A DNA stretch of 64,000 nucleotides, taken from assembly GCF_030646155.1 (NCBI RefSeq), contig NZ_JAUTDN010000025.1, positions 1-64,000 on the forward strand, written 5' to 3'. Numbering within the stretch: the first letter of the stretch is position 1; the number at the start of each line of letters is the position of its first letter. Position numbers and translations under genes: made by a program. Below the pieces are notes generated by a model. That model was given only the letters and a program-made list of their open reading frames with translations. It was not told the origin of the DNA and did no database searches. Of the stretch, positions 17,704-27,170 are shown in pieces. Source of the stretch: Conexibacter sp. CPCC 205762. Its GTDB lineage: Bacteria; Actinomycetota; Thermoleophilia; Solirubrobacterales; Solirubrobacteraceae.

Positions 17704-19397
17704 GTCAGCGCCCCCGCCAGCTCGTCGCCCTCCTCGGCCACGTAGCCCCAGCGGCGCAGCGGCGTCAGCGGGCCGAAGTCGGGCCATTCCAGCTGCACGC
17801 CGAGGCGGCCTGCGAGCAGCGTCTGGAAGCGCTCCAGCCGCTCCGCGTCGGCCCGCACCGCGCGCGGGGTGCAGCGCTCGACTCCCGCGAAGACGGCCAG
17901 CGCCGCCGCCGCCTCGCCGATCGCCCACTCGACCGGATGGACGCGGTAGGCGCCGTTGGTGACGTGCGTGGTGCCGATGTTCTTCGCCGCGGGCAGCAGG
18001 TTCTCCAGTCGCACCGGCAGCAGCGCGCCGAGCGGGATCTGGAACGGCCACGAGTCGACGTCGACCGTGTCGCGTCCCGACGATGACGGGTGCAGATCGA
18101 TCCGGTAGGCGCCGACGCCGACCGTGTCGGCGAACGGCTCCGCGCCGCGCGCGCCCGGCCGCGCCTCGACCCCTATCTGCTGCTCGACGACGGTCGTCTC
18201 GGCCACGATTCGCCGACCTTCGCGGATGTACGGCTGCTTCGCCAGCCCGTCGGGGGTTCCGGTCAGATCGCCGCGCGGACGCAGCTCCGGGTAGCCGACC
18301 CCGTCGCCGTCGTGGCGCGGCGCCTCCGTCTGCAGCCAGTGGAGCAGCGACAGCGACAGCTGCCGCGCGCCCTCCAGCGCCTCCGCGCGCTCGGCCTCGC
18401 CGACGTCCGGGCCGAGCAGCGGCGCTCTCCAGTAGTCCTGCATCGGCCACGCCGCAGCGGTCGCCTCGCGCCCCGGCCAGCCGGGCTCGAAGTTGGCGGC
18501 GGCGAGGACCCGGCGCGCGTGCCAGAGGTCGTAGTGGATCCCGCCGGCGCTCGGCGAGGAGCGGAACAGCGGCCGCTCGCGCGTGCGATGGGTGACGAAG
18601 TCGCGCACCTCGAAGCTCAGCAGCGACCCGGGCCAGACCGGCGTGCGGTAGTCGCGCCACAGCTCGTAGTCGCGCGGACGGGCGATCGTGTGGTCCTCGC
18701 CCGGCTCGATCCCGAGCACCATCGCCCACGTGAACGCCTGCTGATCGCGGGGGTCCGGCTCGCCGTCGAGCGCGTGCGGCTCGCCCGTCTGGGCGCGCGA
18801 CTCGGCGCCGATCACGTGCTCGGCGCCGGCCAGCTCCAGCAGGTCGCCGAGGTCGGTCGCATCGAGGAAGGTCGTGCCGCGCAGCTCGCGCAGCTCGCCC
18901 GCACCCGCTCCGCCGGCGCCGCGTGGCCCGCCGACGCTGCCGTCAGCCGCCGCCACCGTCACCGACACGACCGCATCGCCGCGCACGTCCGCGCCGACGA
19001 CGACCGCGGAGCGGACGATCTCGACCAGCCCGGCGCTGACGTGCGGCGCCAGCAGCTCTTCCAGCACGAGCGCGCCGACGCGCGGCTCGAACGTCAGCGG
19101 GCCGATGTTGCCGCGCCCGGGGTTGAAGGCGGTCTCGGCGCGCGCGGCGGCGGTCAGCGGATAGCCGCGCCGGAACCATTCGCGGACCCGCGCGCGCAGC
19201 AGTGCGTAGCTGGCGTTGCGGCCGGTCGACTCGATCCAGGGATGCTCGTCGAGCGGGATCGCCTGGCTCGTCAGCTGCCCGCCGAGCCAGTCGGTCTCGC
19301 AGACGAGCACGCTGCGGGCGCCGAGGCGGGCAGCGGCGAGAGCCGCGGCGACCCCGCCGAGGCCGCCGCCGACGATGACGACGTCAAAGTTATTCAT
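17700..19397 (-). CDS. FAD-dependent oxidoreductase (PF12831-like)
   Basis: A 565-residue flavoprotein. The N-terminal FAD site is 'DVVIVGGGLGGVAAALAAARLGARSVLVCETDWLGGQLTSQAIPLDEHPWIE'. Further family landmarks are 'FLDATDLGDLLELAGAEHVIGAES', 'DQQAFTWAMVLG', 'WPMQDYW' and, near the end, 'LLPAAKNIGTTHVTNGAYRVHPVEWAIGEAAA'. Members are found beside sugar, amide and hydroaromatic catabolic genes and are thought to oxidise hydroxyl or C-C bonds; the substrate is unknown. It starts three bases from the operator-like element at 19401-19416, has no Shine-Dalgarno sequence, and may be translated leaderlessly from a promoter inside that element as well as by readthrough from the importer genes upstream. 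Confidence 0.82.
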   Translation of the reverse strand: MNNFDVVIVGGGLGGVAAALAAARLGARSVLVCETDWLGGQLTSQAIPLDEHPWIESTGRNASYALLRARVREWFRRGYPLTAAARAETAFNPGRGNIGPLTFEPRVGALVLEELLAPHVSAGLVEIVRSAVVVGADVRGDAVVSVTVAAADGSVGGPRGAGGAGAGELRELRGTTFLDATDLGDLLELAGAEHVIGAESRAQTGEPHALDGEPDPRDQQAFTWAMVLGIEPGEDHTIARPRDYELWRDYRTPVWPGSLLSFEVRDFVTHRTRERPLFRSSPSAGGIHYDLWHARRVLAAANFEPGWPGREATAAAWPMQDYWRAPLLGPDVGEAERAEALEGARQLSLSLLHWLQTEAPRHDGDGVGYPELRPRGDLTGTPDGLAKQPYIREGRRIVAETTVVEQQIGVEARPGARGAEPFADTVGVGAYRIDLHPSSSGRDTVDVDSWPFQIPLGALLPVRLENLLPAAKNIGTTHVTNGAYRVHPVEWAIGEAAAALAVFAGVERCTPRAVRADAERLERFQTLLAGRLGVQLEWPDFGPLTPLRRWGYVAEEGDELAGALT

Positions 19398-19400
19398 GCG

Positions 19401-19416
19401 GTCATACGGATGTTAG
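19401..19416 (-). promoter_or_regulatory. Putative GntR/UTRA operator, copy 3
   Basis: Read toward the FAD oxidoreductase gene it is CTAACATCCGTATGAC, ending three bases before the ATG. Its TAA is also the stop codon of the upstream permease gene, the same arrangement as at 2531. The match to copies 1 and 4 over 14-16 positions is the evidence; a regulatory role is inferred. Confidence 0.5.
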
Positions 19417-20414
19417 TTGGATGAGTCGAAACGCGCCCGGAGGCGGTCGAACGAGACGGCCAGGACCAGCAGCGAGCCGCGCGCGACGTCCTGCCAGAAG
19501 GAGCCGACGTCGAGCAGCACGAGGCCGTTGTTGAGGACGCCGATGATCAGCAGGCCGAGGACGGTGCCGACGACCGTGCCGCGGCCGCCGGTCAGCGAGG
19601 CGCCGCCGAGCACGATCGCCGTGATCACGGAGATCTCCAGCCCGGAGGCGGCCTGCGGCGTCGCCGAGCCGACCTGCGACGCGATCACGAGGCCCGCCAG
19701 CGCGACGCAGGCGCCGGTCAGCGCGAAGGCGGCGAAGACGGCGCCTCGGCCGCGGATGCCGACCAGCCGCGCCGCGACCGGGTTGGCGCCGATCGCGTAC
19801 ATCGAGCGGCCGTAGGTGGTGAACCGCATCAGCAGCCAGAACAGCACCATCACGCCGGCGAACAGGAAGACCGGCAGCGGCACGTCGAACAGCGGCCGCG
19901 CGTTGCCGAGGCCGTTGAAGTCGGCGACGTTGACCGTCTGACCGTCGGTCAGCACCTGCGTCAGCCCGCGGAAGATCGCGAGCGTGCCGATCGTCGTGAT
20001 CAGCGAGGAGACGCCGACGACGGTCGTGACGAAGCCGTTCAGCATCCCGATCGCGACGCCGGCCATGATCGCGAGCGCGATCCCCTCGGCCAGCGACGCG
20101 TCGCGTGCCCGCACCGCCAGCACGGCGCCGCAGAACGCCGCCGCCGAGCCGACCGACAGGTCGAGGTGGCCGGCGACCAGCAGCAGCGTGCCGGGCGCGG
20201 CGACGATGCCGGTGACGGCGACCGCGGCCAGCACGTTGACGAGGTTGTCCTTGTTGAGGAAGTAGGGCGAAGAGAGCGCGAAGAAGGCGCACAGGGCCAG
20301 CAGCACGATCACCAGGCCGGCCAGCTCGGGCACCCGCCGCCGCGCTCTCGCAGTCAGGACCCCGGCCGGCGCGGGTGCTGCCGGCGCCGGGGTCGCGGTC
20401 GTCGTATCGCTCAT
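19413..20414 (-). CDS. Sugar-type ABC transporter permease (RbsC-like)
   Basis: A 333-residue multi-pass permease of the ribose/branched-chain class (PF02653). Landmarks are 'LLLVAGHLDLSVGSAAAFCGAVLAV', 'LNGFVTTVVGVSSLITTIGTLAIFRGLTQVLTDG', 'YAIGANPVAARLVGI' and 'EISVITAIVLGGASLTGGRGTVVGTVLGLL'. It dimerises as the membrane channel with the tandem-NBD ATPase encoded just before it. ATG at 20414 follows the ATPase stop by one base with AGGTG upstream; ATG at 20432 is an alternative. The 'GASLTGGRGTVVGT' segment is the family's signature near the C-terminus. Confidence 0.88.
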   Translation of the reverse strand: MSDTTTATPAPAAPAPAGVLTARARRRVPELAGLVIVLLALCAFFALSSPYFLNKDNLVNVLAAVAVTGIVAAPGTLLLVAGHLDLSVGSAAAFCGAVLAVRARDASLAEGIALAIMAGVAIGMLNGFVTTVVGVSSLITTIGTLAIFRGLTQVLTDGQTVNVADFNGLGNARPLFDVPLPVFLFAGVMVLFWLLMRFTTYGRSMYAIGANPVAARLVGIRGRGAVFAAFALTGACVALAGLVIASQVGSATPQAASGLEISVITAIVLGGASLTGGRGTVVGTVLGLLIIGVLNNGLVLLDVGSFWQDVARGSLLVLAVSFDRLRARFDSSN

Positions 20415-20415
20415 C

Positions 20416-21884
<1,469 letters not shown>

Positions 21885-21891
<7 letters not shown>

Positions 21892-22937
21892 TTCAGCGCC
21901 GGATACGCGTCCTCGATCGTCTCGCTGTCGACGATCTGGAACGGCACGTTGAGGTCGGCCTGCACTCTCTCGCCTCTGATCAGCCTGATCAGGTTCGGGA
22001 TCCCGATCTCGCCCCAGCGCTCGGGCAGGTAGGCGGCGTCGTTGATCCACTGCGGGTCGTTCTTGATGTCGCAGTGGGCGGAGGGGTCGGCGCCCTGGGC
22101 GGAGACGTAGACGTCGTCGGCGCGGCCGGCGTTCTTGGCCGCCGCGAGCGCGCCCTGGACGACGAAGTCGGCGATCCCGACGGTGACGATCTTGTCGCGA
22201 CCGGGCAGCGTCGTCAGCACGTCGTTGAACTGCTGGCGGGCGGCGTCGGTCGTGGCGACGTCGAGCTTGCGCTTGCCGTGGATCTCGCCGCAGACGGAGG
22301 CGAAGCCGTCGGCGTAGCCCTGCATCCGGTCGGTGTTGGAGCGGCCGGCGGGCGAGTACTCCAGCGAGACGTAGGCGTCGTAGTCGCAGTCGAATCTCTG
22401 CTTGAAGAACTCGCCGAGGTCTCTGCCGGCGGCGAAGCCGACCGCCGTGTCGTCGACCGCCAGGAACGCTCTCTGGCACGGCTCCTGCTCGATCGAGACG
22501 CCGATCACCGGCACCTGCGGGCCGGCCGCGCAGATCTGCTGCGAGGAGTCGGCCGCGAGCTGGTAGAGCAGGTAGCCGTCGACCCCTTGCGTCTTGAACG
22601 ACTTGACGCAGTCGAGCGCCTTCTGCGCGTCGGCCTGCGAGTCACAGGTGACGAGCTCGGCACCGGCCGCTCTCGCCGCTCTCTGCACCCCGACGGTGAC
22701 GAGATGGTTGAAGGTGACGCTCTCGGCGGCGGAGACGTAGCCGAGCTTCAGCCCTCTGCCGCTGCCGGCCTCGACCGGTCCGAATCTGACCGTCTCGGCC
22801 GCCTTCGGCGCTGTCACGTTCGTCGCCGGTCTCGCCGCCGCCGTGTCACTGCCACCGTCGTCACTGCTCGACCCGCAACCGGCGACGCCGAGCGCCGCGA
22901 CCGCGAAGGCCGCCGCGCACCACCGCTTTGCACCCAT
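21885..22937 (-). CDS. Periplasmic sugar-type substrate-binding lipoprotein
   Basis: A 350-residue exported binding protein of the Peripla_BP_4 (RbsB-like) class. The signal peptide 'GAKRWCAAAFAVAALGVAGC' has lipobox 'VAGC'. The mature part has 'LGYVSAAESVTFNHLVTVGVQRAARAAG', 'DAQKALDCVKSFKTQGVDGYLLYQL' and 'ADFVVQGALAAAKNAGRADDVYVSAQG'. ATG at 22937 was preferred over 22964 because GGAGAGAGG stands six bases before it. Many Arg codons are AGA. The ligand could be a sugar, cyclitol or hydroaromatic acid, given the enzymes that follow. The gene is preceded by operator-like copy 4. Confidence 0.88.
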
Positions 22938-22961
22938 CTTGCACCTCTCTCCAGGCTGAAA

Positions 22962-22983
22962 CATATGGTCATACGTACGTTAG
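22962..22983 (-). promoter_or_regulatory. Putative GntR/UTRA operator, copy 4
   Basis: Toward the binding-protein gene it reads CTAACGTACGTATGACCATA then TG, the fullest match to the family consensus, with an internal ACGTACGT palindrome. A TANNNT-type -10 (TATGTT) overlaps its end, so a bound regulator would block transcription of the importer and catabolic operon. The role is inferred. Confidence 0.55.
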
Positions 22984-23002
22984 GAGATACGGTTGATTAA
23001 TG

Positions 23003-23992
23003 TCAAGCGACGCGGCTGAAGGCGGCGCGCAGCGAGGCCGCAGCGGCGGCGCGTGTGGCATCGGCGACCGGCACGCCGGCGAAGGCGTCGAAGCCGTGCG
23101 GCGCGCCCGCGACGTGGACGAGGTCGACCGCGACCCCGGCGGCGATCAGCCGCGTCGCGTAGGCGAGCGCCTCGTCGCGCAGCGGGTCGAGCCCGCCGAC
23201 CGCGACGAACGCCGGCGGCAGGCCGGCGAGGTCGTGCGCTCGCTGCGGCGCCGCGTACGGCGGCGCGGAGCCGGGCCGATGGCCGGCGCCGAGGTAGTAG
23301 CGCCACATCGTGCGGGCGCTGCCGCGGTCGAAGATCGGCGTGGCGGTGAAGGCGCTCGCCGACGGCGTCGCGAGCAGGTCGTCGAGCGGCGGGCAGAGCA
23401 GCACCTGCGCAGCCAGCGCCGGGCCGCCCTCGTCACGGACCAGCAGCGCGAGCGCAGCGGCGAGACAGCCGCCGGCGCTGGAGCCGCCGACCGCGATCCG
23501 CGCGGGGTCGATCCGCAGCGCGGCGCCGCCCGCGCGCGGGTCGGCGAGCCAGCGCAGCGCGGCGCGCGCGTCGTCGAGCCCGGCCGGGAAGGGATGCTCG
23601 GGCGCCAGCCGGTAGTCGACCGAGACGACGACGCAGCCGGCCGCGAGCGCCAGCTCGGCCGCCTTGGCGTCCTCCAGCTCGGGCTCGCCGAGCGAGAAGG
23701 AGCCGCCGTGGAGGAACAGCAGGGCGGGGCGCGCGTGCGCGCCGGGCACGGCGAGGGCGCCGGGCGCGCCAGGTGCGCGCGGTGCGCCCGGTGCGCCGGG
23801 CGCGTAGACGCGCAGCCGCACCGGACCCGCCGGGCCGGGAGCGTGATGCTCGGCGACCGCCAACCCAGGCGGCGGCTCCCACGGGCCGATCGCGGCCGCG
23901 AGCTGCTCGCGCGCGGCCGGCAGATCGGCGGCGATGTCGATCGTCATCGCCCGCAGCTGCGCGGCGAGCGGGCGGAAGTCGGGGTGGAGCAT
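23003..23992 (-). CDS. Alpha/beta hydrolase of the hormone-sensitive-lipase type (esterase)
   Basis: A 329-residue esterase. The HGG oxyanion motif is in 'ALLFLHGGSFSLG', followed by 'VVSVDYRLAPEHPFPAGLDDARAALRWL', nucleophile elbow 'AVGGSSAGGCLAAAL', acid Asp in 'VGGLDPLRDEA' and His in 'AGAPHGFDAF'. An Ala-Pro-Gly-rich stretch of repeated 'APGAPG' (residues about 75-100) interrupts the start of the core. It is likely to hydrolyse a small carboxylic ester, perhaps preparing substrate for the neighbouring pathway. ATG at 23992 begins the domain ('MLHPDF'); ATG at 24010 is an alternative lying in the operator-like element. Confidence 0.82.
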   Translation of the reverse strand: MLHPDFRPLAAQLRAMTIDIAADLPAAREQLAAAIGPWEPPPGLAVAEHHAPGPAGPVRLRVYAPGAPGAPRAPGAPGALAVPGAHARPALLFLHGGSFSLGEPELEDAKAAELALAAGCVVVSVDYRLAPEHPFPAGLDDARAALRWLADPRAGGAALRIDPARIAVGGSSAGGCLAAALALLVRDEGGPALAAQVLLCPPLDDLLATPSASAFTATPIFDRGSARTMWRYYLGAGHRPGSAPPYAAPQRAHDLAGLPPAFVAVGGLDPLRDEALAYATRLIAAGVAVDLVHVAGAPHGFDAFAGVPVADATRAAAAASLRAAFSRVA

Positions 23993-24007
23993 CGTCTCGA
24001 AGCTATG

Positions 24008-24028
24008 CATATTCATATGGACATTAGG
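24008..24028 (-). promoter_or_regulatory. Putative GntR/UTRA operator, copy 5
   Basis: Read toward the esterase it is CCTAATGTCCATATGAATAT, a divergent relative of copies 1-4 (shared CTAA, CRTATGA and following AT-rich part). It lies in the gap shared with the divergent second GntR regulator, consistent with autoregulation. Confidence 0.4.
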
Positions 24029-24084
24029 ATGTTCGGTGGTTCGACACAACAGTCGTACGGTCGATAAGCTGGCCGCCTCGCGTC

Positions 24085-24852
24085 ATGAGCTCCGTCACCC
24101 CGTCGCCGATCCCGCTCTACCACCAGGTCTTCACGGTCCTGCGCCAGCGCGTGCGCGACGGCGCCTATCCCCCAGGCGCACGACTGGCGCCGGAGGACGA
24201 GCTGGCAGCCGAGTTCGACGTCAGCCGCGCGACGATCCGCCAGGCGGTCGGCGCGCTCGTGCGGGCCGGGATGGTCTCGCGCCAGCGGGGCCGCGGCACC
24301 TTCGTCCTGCCCGACTGGGCCGACGACTCGCTCTCACGCACCTTCCACGGCAGCCTCGCCGACCTCGTCGCGGCCGGCGAGACGCGCCGCATCACCGTCC
24401 GCCGCATGCGCGTCGAGCACGACGTCCCGCTGCCGCCGGCGACCGCCGCCCGCCTCGACCTGCCGCCCGGCGCGCGCGGCACGATCGTCCGCCGCGTGCG
24501 CGAGATGGACGGCGAGCTGCTGTGCCTGATGGTCGACCATCTCACCCCCGCGGTCGGCGCGCGCGTCAGCGAGCGGGACCTGCACGGCGCCGGCCTGCTG
24601 AAGCTGCTGCAGACCCAGGGCGTCGCGATCGCCCGCGCGACCCAGACCGTCCGCGCCCAGCTCGCCGACGTGACCGTCGCGCAGCAGCTCGAGGTCGGCC
24701 TCGGCAGCGCCGTGATGCACGTCGAGCGCGTCCTCTGCGACGACACCGGCGCGCCCGTCGACCACGTCCACTCCTGGTATCGCGGCGACCGCTACGCCTA
24801 CACGGTCACGTTCGACCGCGGCGACGACGAGCTGAGCGACCGGATCGCCTAG
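24085..24852 (+). CDS. GntR family regulator with UTRA ligand domain (paralogue 2)
   Basis: A 255-residue HutC-subfamily regulator: helix-turn-helix 'LAAEFDVSRATIRQAVGALVRAGMVSRQRGRGTFV' and UTRA end 'APVDHVHSWYRGDRYAYTVTFDR'. It is collinear with the regulator at 9248 along its length and shares most motif residues, so the pair arose by duplication, but its Arg codons are mostly CGC whereas paralogue 1 uses several AGA. It is divergent from the esterase across a 92-base gap and its stop codon is shared with the convergent LLM gene within a CTAG palindrome. It likely senses a pathway intermediate. Confidence 0.9.
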   Translation: MSSVTPSPIPLYHQVFTVLRQRVRDGAYPPGARLAPEDELAAEFDVSRATIRQAVGALVRAGMVSRQRGRGTFVLPDWADDSLSRTFHGSLADLVAAGETRRITVRRMRVEHDVPLPPATAARLDLPPGARGTIVRRVREMDGELLCLMVDHLTPAVGARVSERDLHGAGLLKLLQTQGVAIARATQTVRAQLADVTVAQQLEVGLGSAVMHVERVLCDDTGAPVDHVHSWYRGDRYAYTVTFDRGDDELSDRIA

Positions 24853-25862
24853 CGCGGCCGCAGCGCGGCGAGCACGTCGACGAGCGTGTCGGGGCGGCGC
24901 TCCAGCTCGGGGCCGGAGAAGACGAACAGGTTGACGGCCGTGACGGCCGGGTGGAGGAAGCGCCGCACCTGTTCGCGGATCGCGTGCGGGGAGCCGTGGA
25001 CGAAGAGGCCGTCGCGGACCTGGACGGGCAGGGCGCGGCGGGCGCCTGCGAGGTCGCCGTCGTCCCAGCGGGCGTTCATCTCCGCCAGCTCCTCGCCGCG
25101 GCCGAGCCACTGGTGGAAGCCGCGGTACGTCGGCATGTTGAGCATGTACGTGACGAACTCGCGGCCCGCGCGGTCGACGTGGTCGGCGTCCTCGCTCGGG
25201 CAGCAGAAGACCTTCACGACCAGCTCGCGGCCGGCGAGGGGGGCGTCGATCGAGTCGATCACCGGCGGCAGGTCCTCGGCGCAGAGGATGTTCGTGATCG
25301 CGCCGTCGGCCTCGGTGAAGGCGAGCTTCAGCATCCCCGGCCGCAGCGCGCCGAGGATCACCTTCGCGGTCGGCGCCGCGCGCGGCAGCTGGAAGCGCTC
25401 GAACGGGATCGTCGGCGCCGGCCCCTCGACCAGCTCGCCCCGGAGCGCGCCGCGGACGTGCCGCAGCGTGTCGCGCACGCGCTTGTACGGCTCCTCGAAC
25501 GCGACGCCGTTCGCCCCGTGCACGAACGCGGGGATCGACGAGCCGATCCCGAGCAGCACGCCGCCGCGCGCCAACTGGGCGAGCGTGTAGGCCGTCTGCG
25601 CGATCACCGCCGGCCCGCGCGTGTAGACCGGCAGCACGCCGGTGCAGAGGCGCAGCTCCGGCGCCCAGGCGGCGGTCGCGGCGAGCGGGGTGATGCCGTC
25701 GTCGCCGAGCCCCTCTCCCGTCCAGACGTCGTCGAAGCCGGCGTCGGCGAGGCGCTCGACGACGGCGCGGTGGTCCGGCAGCGAATGGGCCGGCAGCGGC
25801 AGGTTGACGCCCCAGCGAACCGGCGCGGGACCGGTGGTGGCGTCGGCAGAAGGCGCGATCAT
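24849..25862 (-). CDS. LLM class flavin/F420-dependent oxidoreductase
   Basis: A 337-residue luciferase-like TIM barrel. It begins 'VRWGVNLPLPAHSLPDHRAVVERLADAGFDDVWTGE', continues 'LRLCTGVLPVYTRGPAVIAQTAYTLAQLARGGVLLGIGSS' and has 'AKVILGALRPGMLKLAFTEADGAITNILCAEDLP', a pattern common in F420-type family members of actinobacteria. Cofactor and substrate are not determined. It is a single gene, convergent with the second GntR gene (stop codons overlap in CTAG), and has an operator-like motif upstream, so it may belong to the same regulon. Confidence 0.8.
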   Translation of the reverse strand: MIAPSADATTGPAPVRWGVNLPLPAHSLPDHRAVVERLADAGFDDVWTGEGLGDDGITPLAATAAWAPELRLCTGVLPVYTRGPAVIAQTAYTLAQLARGGVLLGIGSSIPAFVHGANGVAFEEPYKRVRDTLRHVRGALRGELVEGPAPTIPFERFQLPRAAPTAKVILGALRPGMLKLAFTEADGAITNILCAEDLPPVIDSIDAPLAGRELVVKVFCCPSEDADHVDRAGREFVTYMLNMPTYRGFHQWLGRGEELAEMNARWDDGDLAGARRALPVQVRDGLFVHGSPHAIREQVRRFLHPAVTAVNLFVFSGPELERRPDTLVDVLAALRPR

Positions 25863-25880
25863 GCGTACTATTCAACCAGA

Positions 25881-25900
25881 GATACGTATCACCATATGTT
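25881..25900 (+). promoter_or_regulatory. Putative GntR/UTRA operator, copy 6
   Basis: GATACGTATCACCATATGTT on the plus strand matches the right two thirds of the consensus (CGTATGACCATATGTT in copy 4). It lies 18 bases upstream of the LLM gene, in reverse orientation relative to it, and faces the cupin gene at 26028. GATACGTATC is itself a perfect palindrome. Confidence 0.4.
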
Positions 25901-26027
25901 TTGTGCAGGCGCTGCGCGCCTCGCGGCGGCGCGGCGCGGCGCGGCGCCGAAGGGCGCGATTCAAGCGACGTTGAAATGTCTTCGGGGCATCCTTCGATGC
26001 TCCACCCAATCTGCCGTCAGGAGCGCC

Positions 26028-26501
26028 ATGTCCACCACCCCGCCTGAAACGACCCCCTTCTGGCGCCGCCCGCTCGTCGTCTCCAGCAGAGCGGAGCGCT
26101 GCGACGACACGCTCCAGACGCCCGGCATGCGCCGCTTCGCCGCGATCTCCGGCGGGCTGACCGGCTCCAGAGGCCTGTGGATGGGCGGCAACACCGTCAA
26201 GGCCGGCGAGACCAGCGGCGCGCATCACCACGGCCCGGCCGAGAGCGGCATCTACATCGTCTCCGGGCACCCGACCTTCAGCTTCCTGGTCGACGGCGAT
26301 GAGGTCACCGTCGAGGCCGGGCCGGGCGACTTCGTCTACGTGCCGGCGTGGGTGCCGCACAGAGAGGACAACCTCTCCACCGACGAGGACGCCGTCGTCG
26401 TGCTCGCGCGCACGACGCCCGAGGAGATCGTCGTCAACCTCGACTCGCTGTGGGCGACCGACGGGATCGAGGGCGCCGACGAGGCGCCGCGCAGCGCCTG
26501 A
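26028..26501 (+). CDS. Cupin-domain protein
   Basis: A 157-residue single cupin. Metal-binding motif 1 is 'AGETSGAHHHGPAESGIYIVSG' (two or three His and a Glu) and motif 2 is 'AGPGDFVYVPAWVPHREDN' with the final His. These small beta-barrels act as dioxygenases, isomerases or sensors. AGGAG lies five bases before the ATG. It is a single plus-strand gene ending at a strong hairpin shared with the convergent flavin reductase gene. No specific reaction can be assigned. Confidence 0.82.
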   Translation: MSTTPPETTPFWRRPLVVSSRAERCDDTLQTPGMRRFAAISGGLTGSRGLWMGGNTVKAGETSGAHHHGPAESGIYIVSGHPTFSFLVDGDEVTVEAGPGDFVYVPAWVPHREDNLSTDEDAVVVLARTTPEEIVVNLDSLWATDGIEGADEAPRSA

Positions 26502-26511
26502 CGCGCCGCGC

Positions 26512-26537
26512 GCGGCCGGCCGCCCTCAGCCGGCCGC
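26512..26537. terminator. Bidirectional hairpin between convergent genes
   Basis: GCGGCCGGC and GCCGGCCGC pair as a perfect nine-base stem around an eight-base loop that contains the flavin reductase stop codon (26526-26528). It lies just after the cupin stop at 26501, so it can terminate both convergent genes. No T-tract is present. Confidence 0.6.
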
Positions 26538-27170
26538 TTCGATTCCGGTGAAGCGCCCCCGGTGGAAGACCAGCGGGGGCGCGTGCCGCTGCGGGTGCTC
26601 GACCGCCAGCACGCGACCGATCACGACACGGTGGTCGCCGCCGTCGGCGACGTCGTGGAGGCTGCACTCGACCGTCGCGACGACGCCGTCGAGCAGCGGC
26701 GCGCCACTCTCCCCCGCGCGCCAGCCGATCCCCGCGAACCGCTCGGCCGGCCTCAGCCCAGGGGCCGCGAAGCGCAGCGCCAGCTGCTCCTGGTCGCGGC
26801 CGAGCACGTTGAACGCGAAGGCGCGGGCGCGCAGCAGCGTCGCCAGCGTCAGCGACCCCTCGCGCAGGCAGACGAGCGCCAGCGCCGGCTCCAGCGACAG
26901 CGACGAGACGGCGTTGGCCGTCCCGCCGCACGGCTCCCCACCGGCCGCGGCCGCCGTCACGATCGTGACGCCGGTCGCGAAATGCCCCATCGCCGCGCGC
27001 AGGGCGGCGCCGTCAACGCCGCGCGGGGCGCTCGACGTCGACGCGTCTGCGTCAGGCGCGCCAGCGATTGCGTCAGCAGCGCCGGCAATTGCGTCAGCCG
27101 CGCCGGCAATGGCGTCAGCCGCGCCGGCAATTGCGTCAGCCGCGCCATGCTTGCGCGCGGCGGGGGTCAT
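26526..27170 (-). CDS. Flavin reductase domain protein with a repeat-built N-terminus
   Basis: A 214-residue flavin:NAD(P)H reductase of the HpaC/DszD type. The core begins 'LRAAMGHFATGVTIVTAA', continues 'CGGTANAVSSLSLEPALALVCL', then 'FAFNVLGRDQEQLALRFA', and ends 'HAPPLVFHRGRFTGIE'. It would supply reduced FMN to the monooxygenases of the same operon. The first 45 residues are unusual: four copies of a seven-residue G-A-A-D-A-I-A unit made by the 21-base repeat. It is the last gene of the ten-gene minus-strand operon; ATGA overlap with the DsbA-like gene. Confidence 0.85.
   Translation of the reverse strand: MTPAARKHGAADAIAGAADAIAGAADAIAGAADAIAGAPDADASTSSAPRGVDGAALRAAMGHFATGVTIVTAAAAGGEPCGGTANAVSSLSLEPALALVCLREGSLTLATLLRARAFAFNVLGRDQEQLALRFAAPGLRPAERFAGIGWRAGESGAPLLDGVVATVECSLHDVADGGDHRVVIGRVLAVEHPQRHAPPLVFHRGRFTGIEAAG
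27057..27140 (-). repeat. Dispersed 21-base repeat family, array C (flavin reductase)
   Basis: Four 21-base units, plus strand CGCGCCGGCAATTGCGTC plus AGC or a close variant. On the coding strand they read GGCGCGGCTGACGCAATT plus a codon. The unit differs by only a few bases from array D in the LuxR gene at 46134, an unrelated gene 19 kb away on the other strand. Degenerate traces continue on both sides. Confidence 0.9.
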
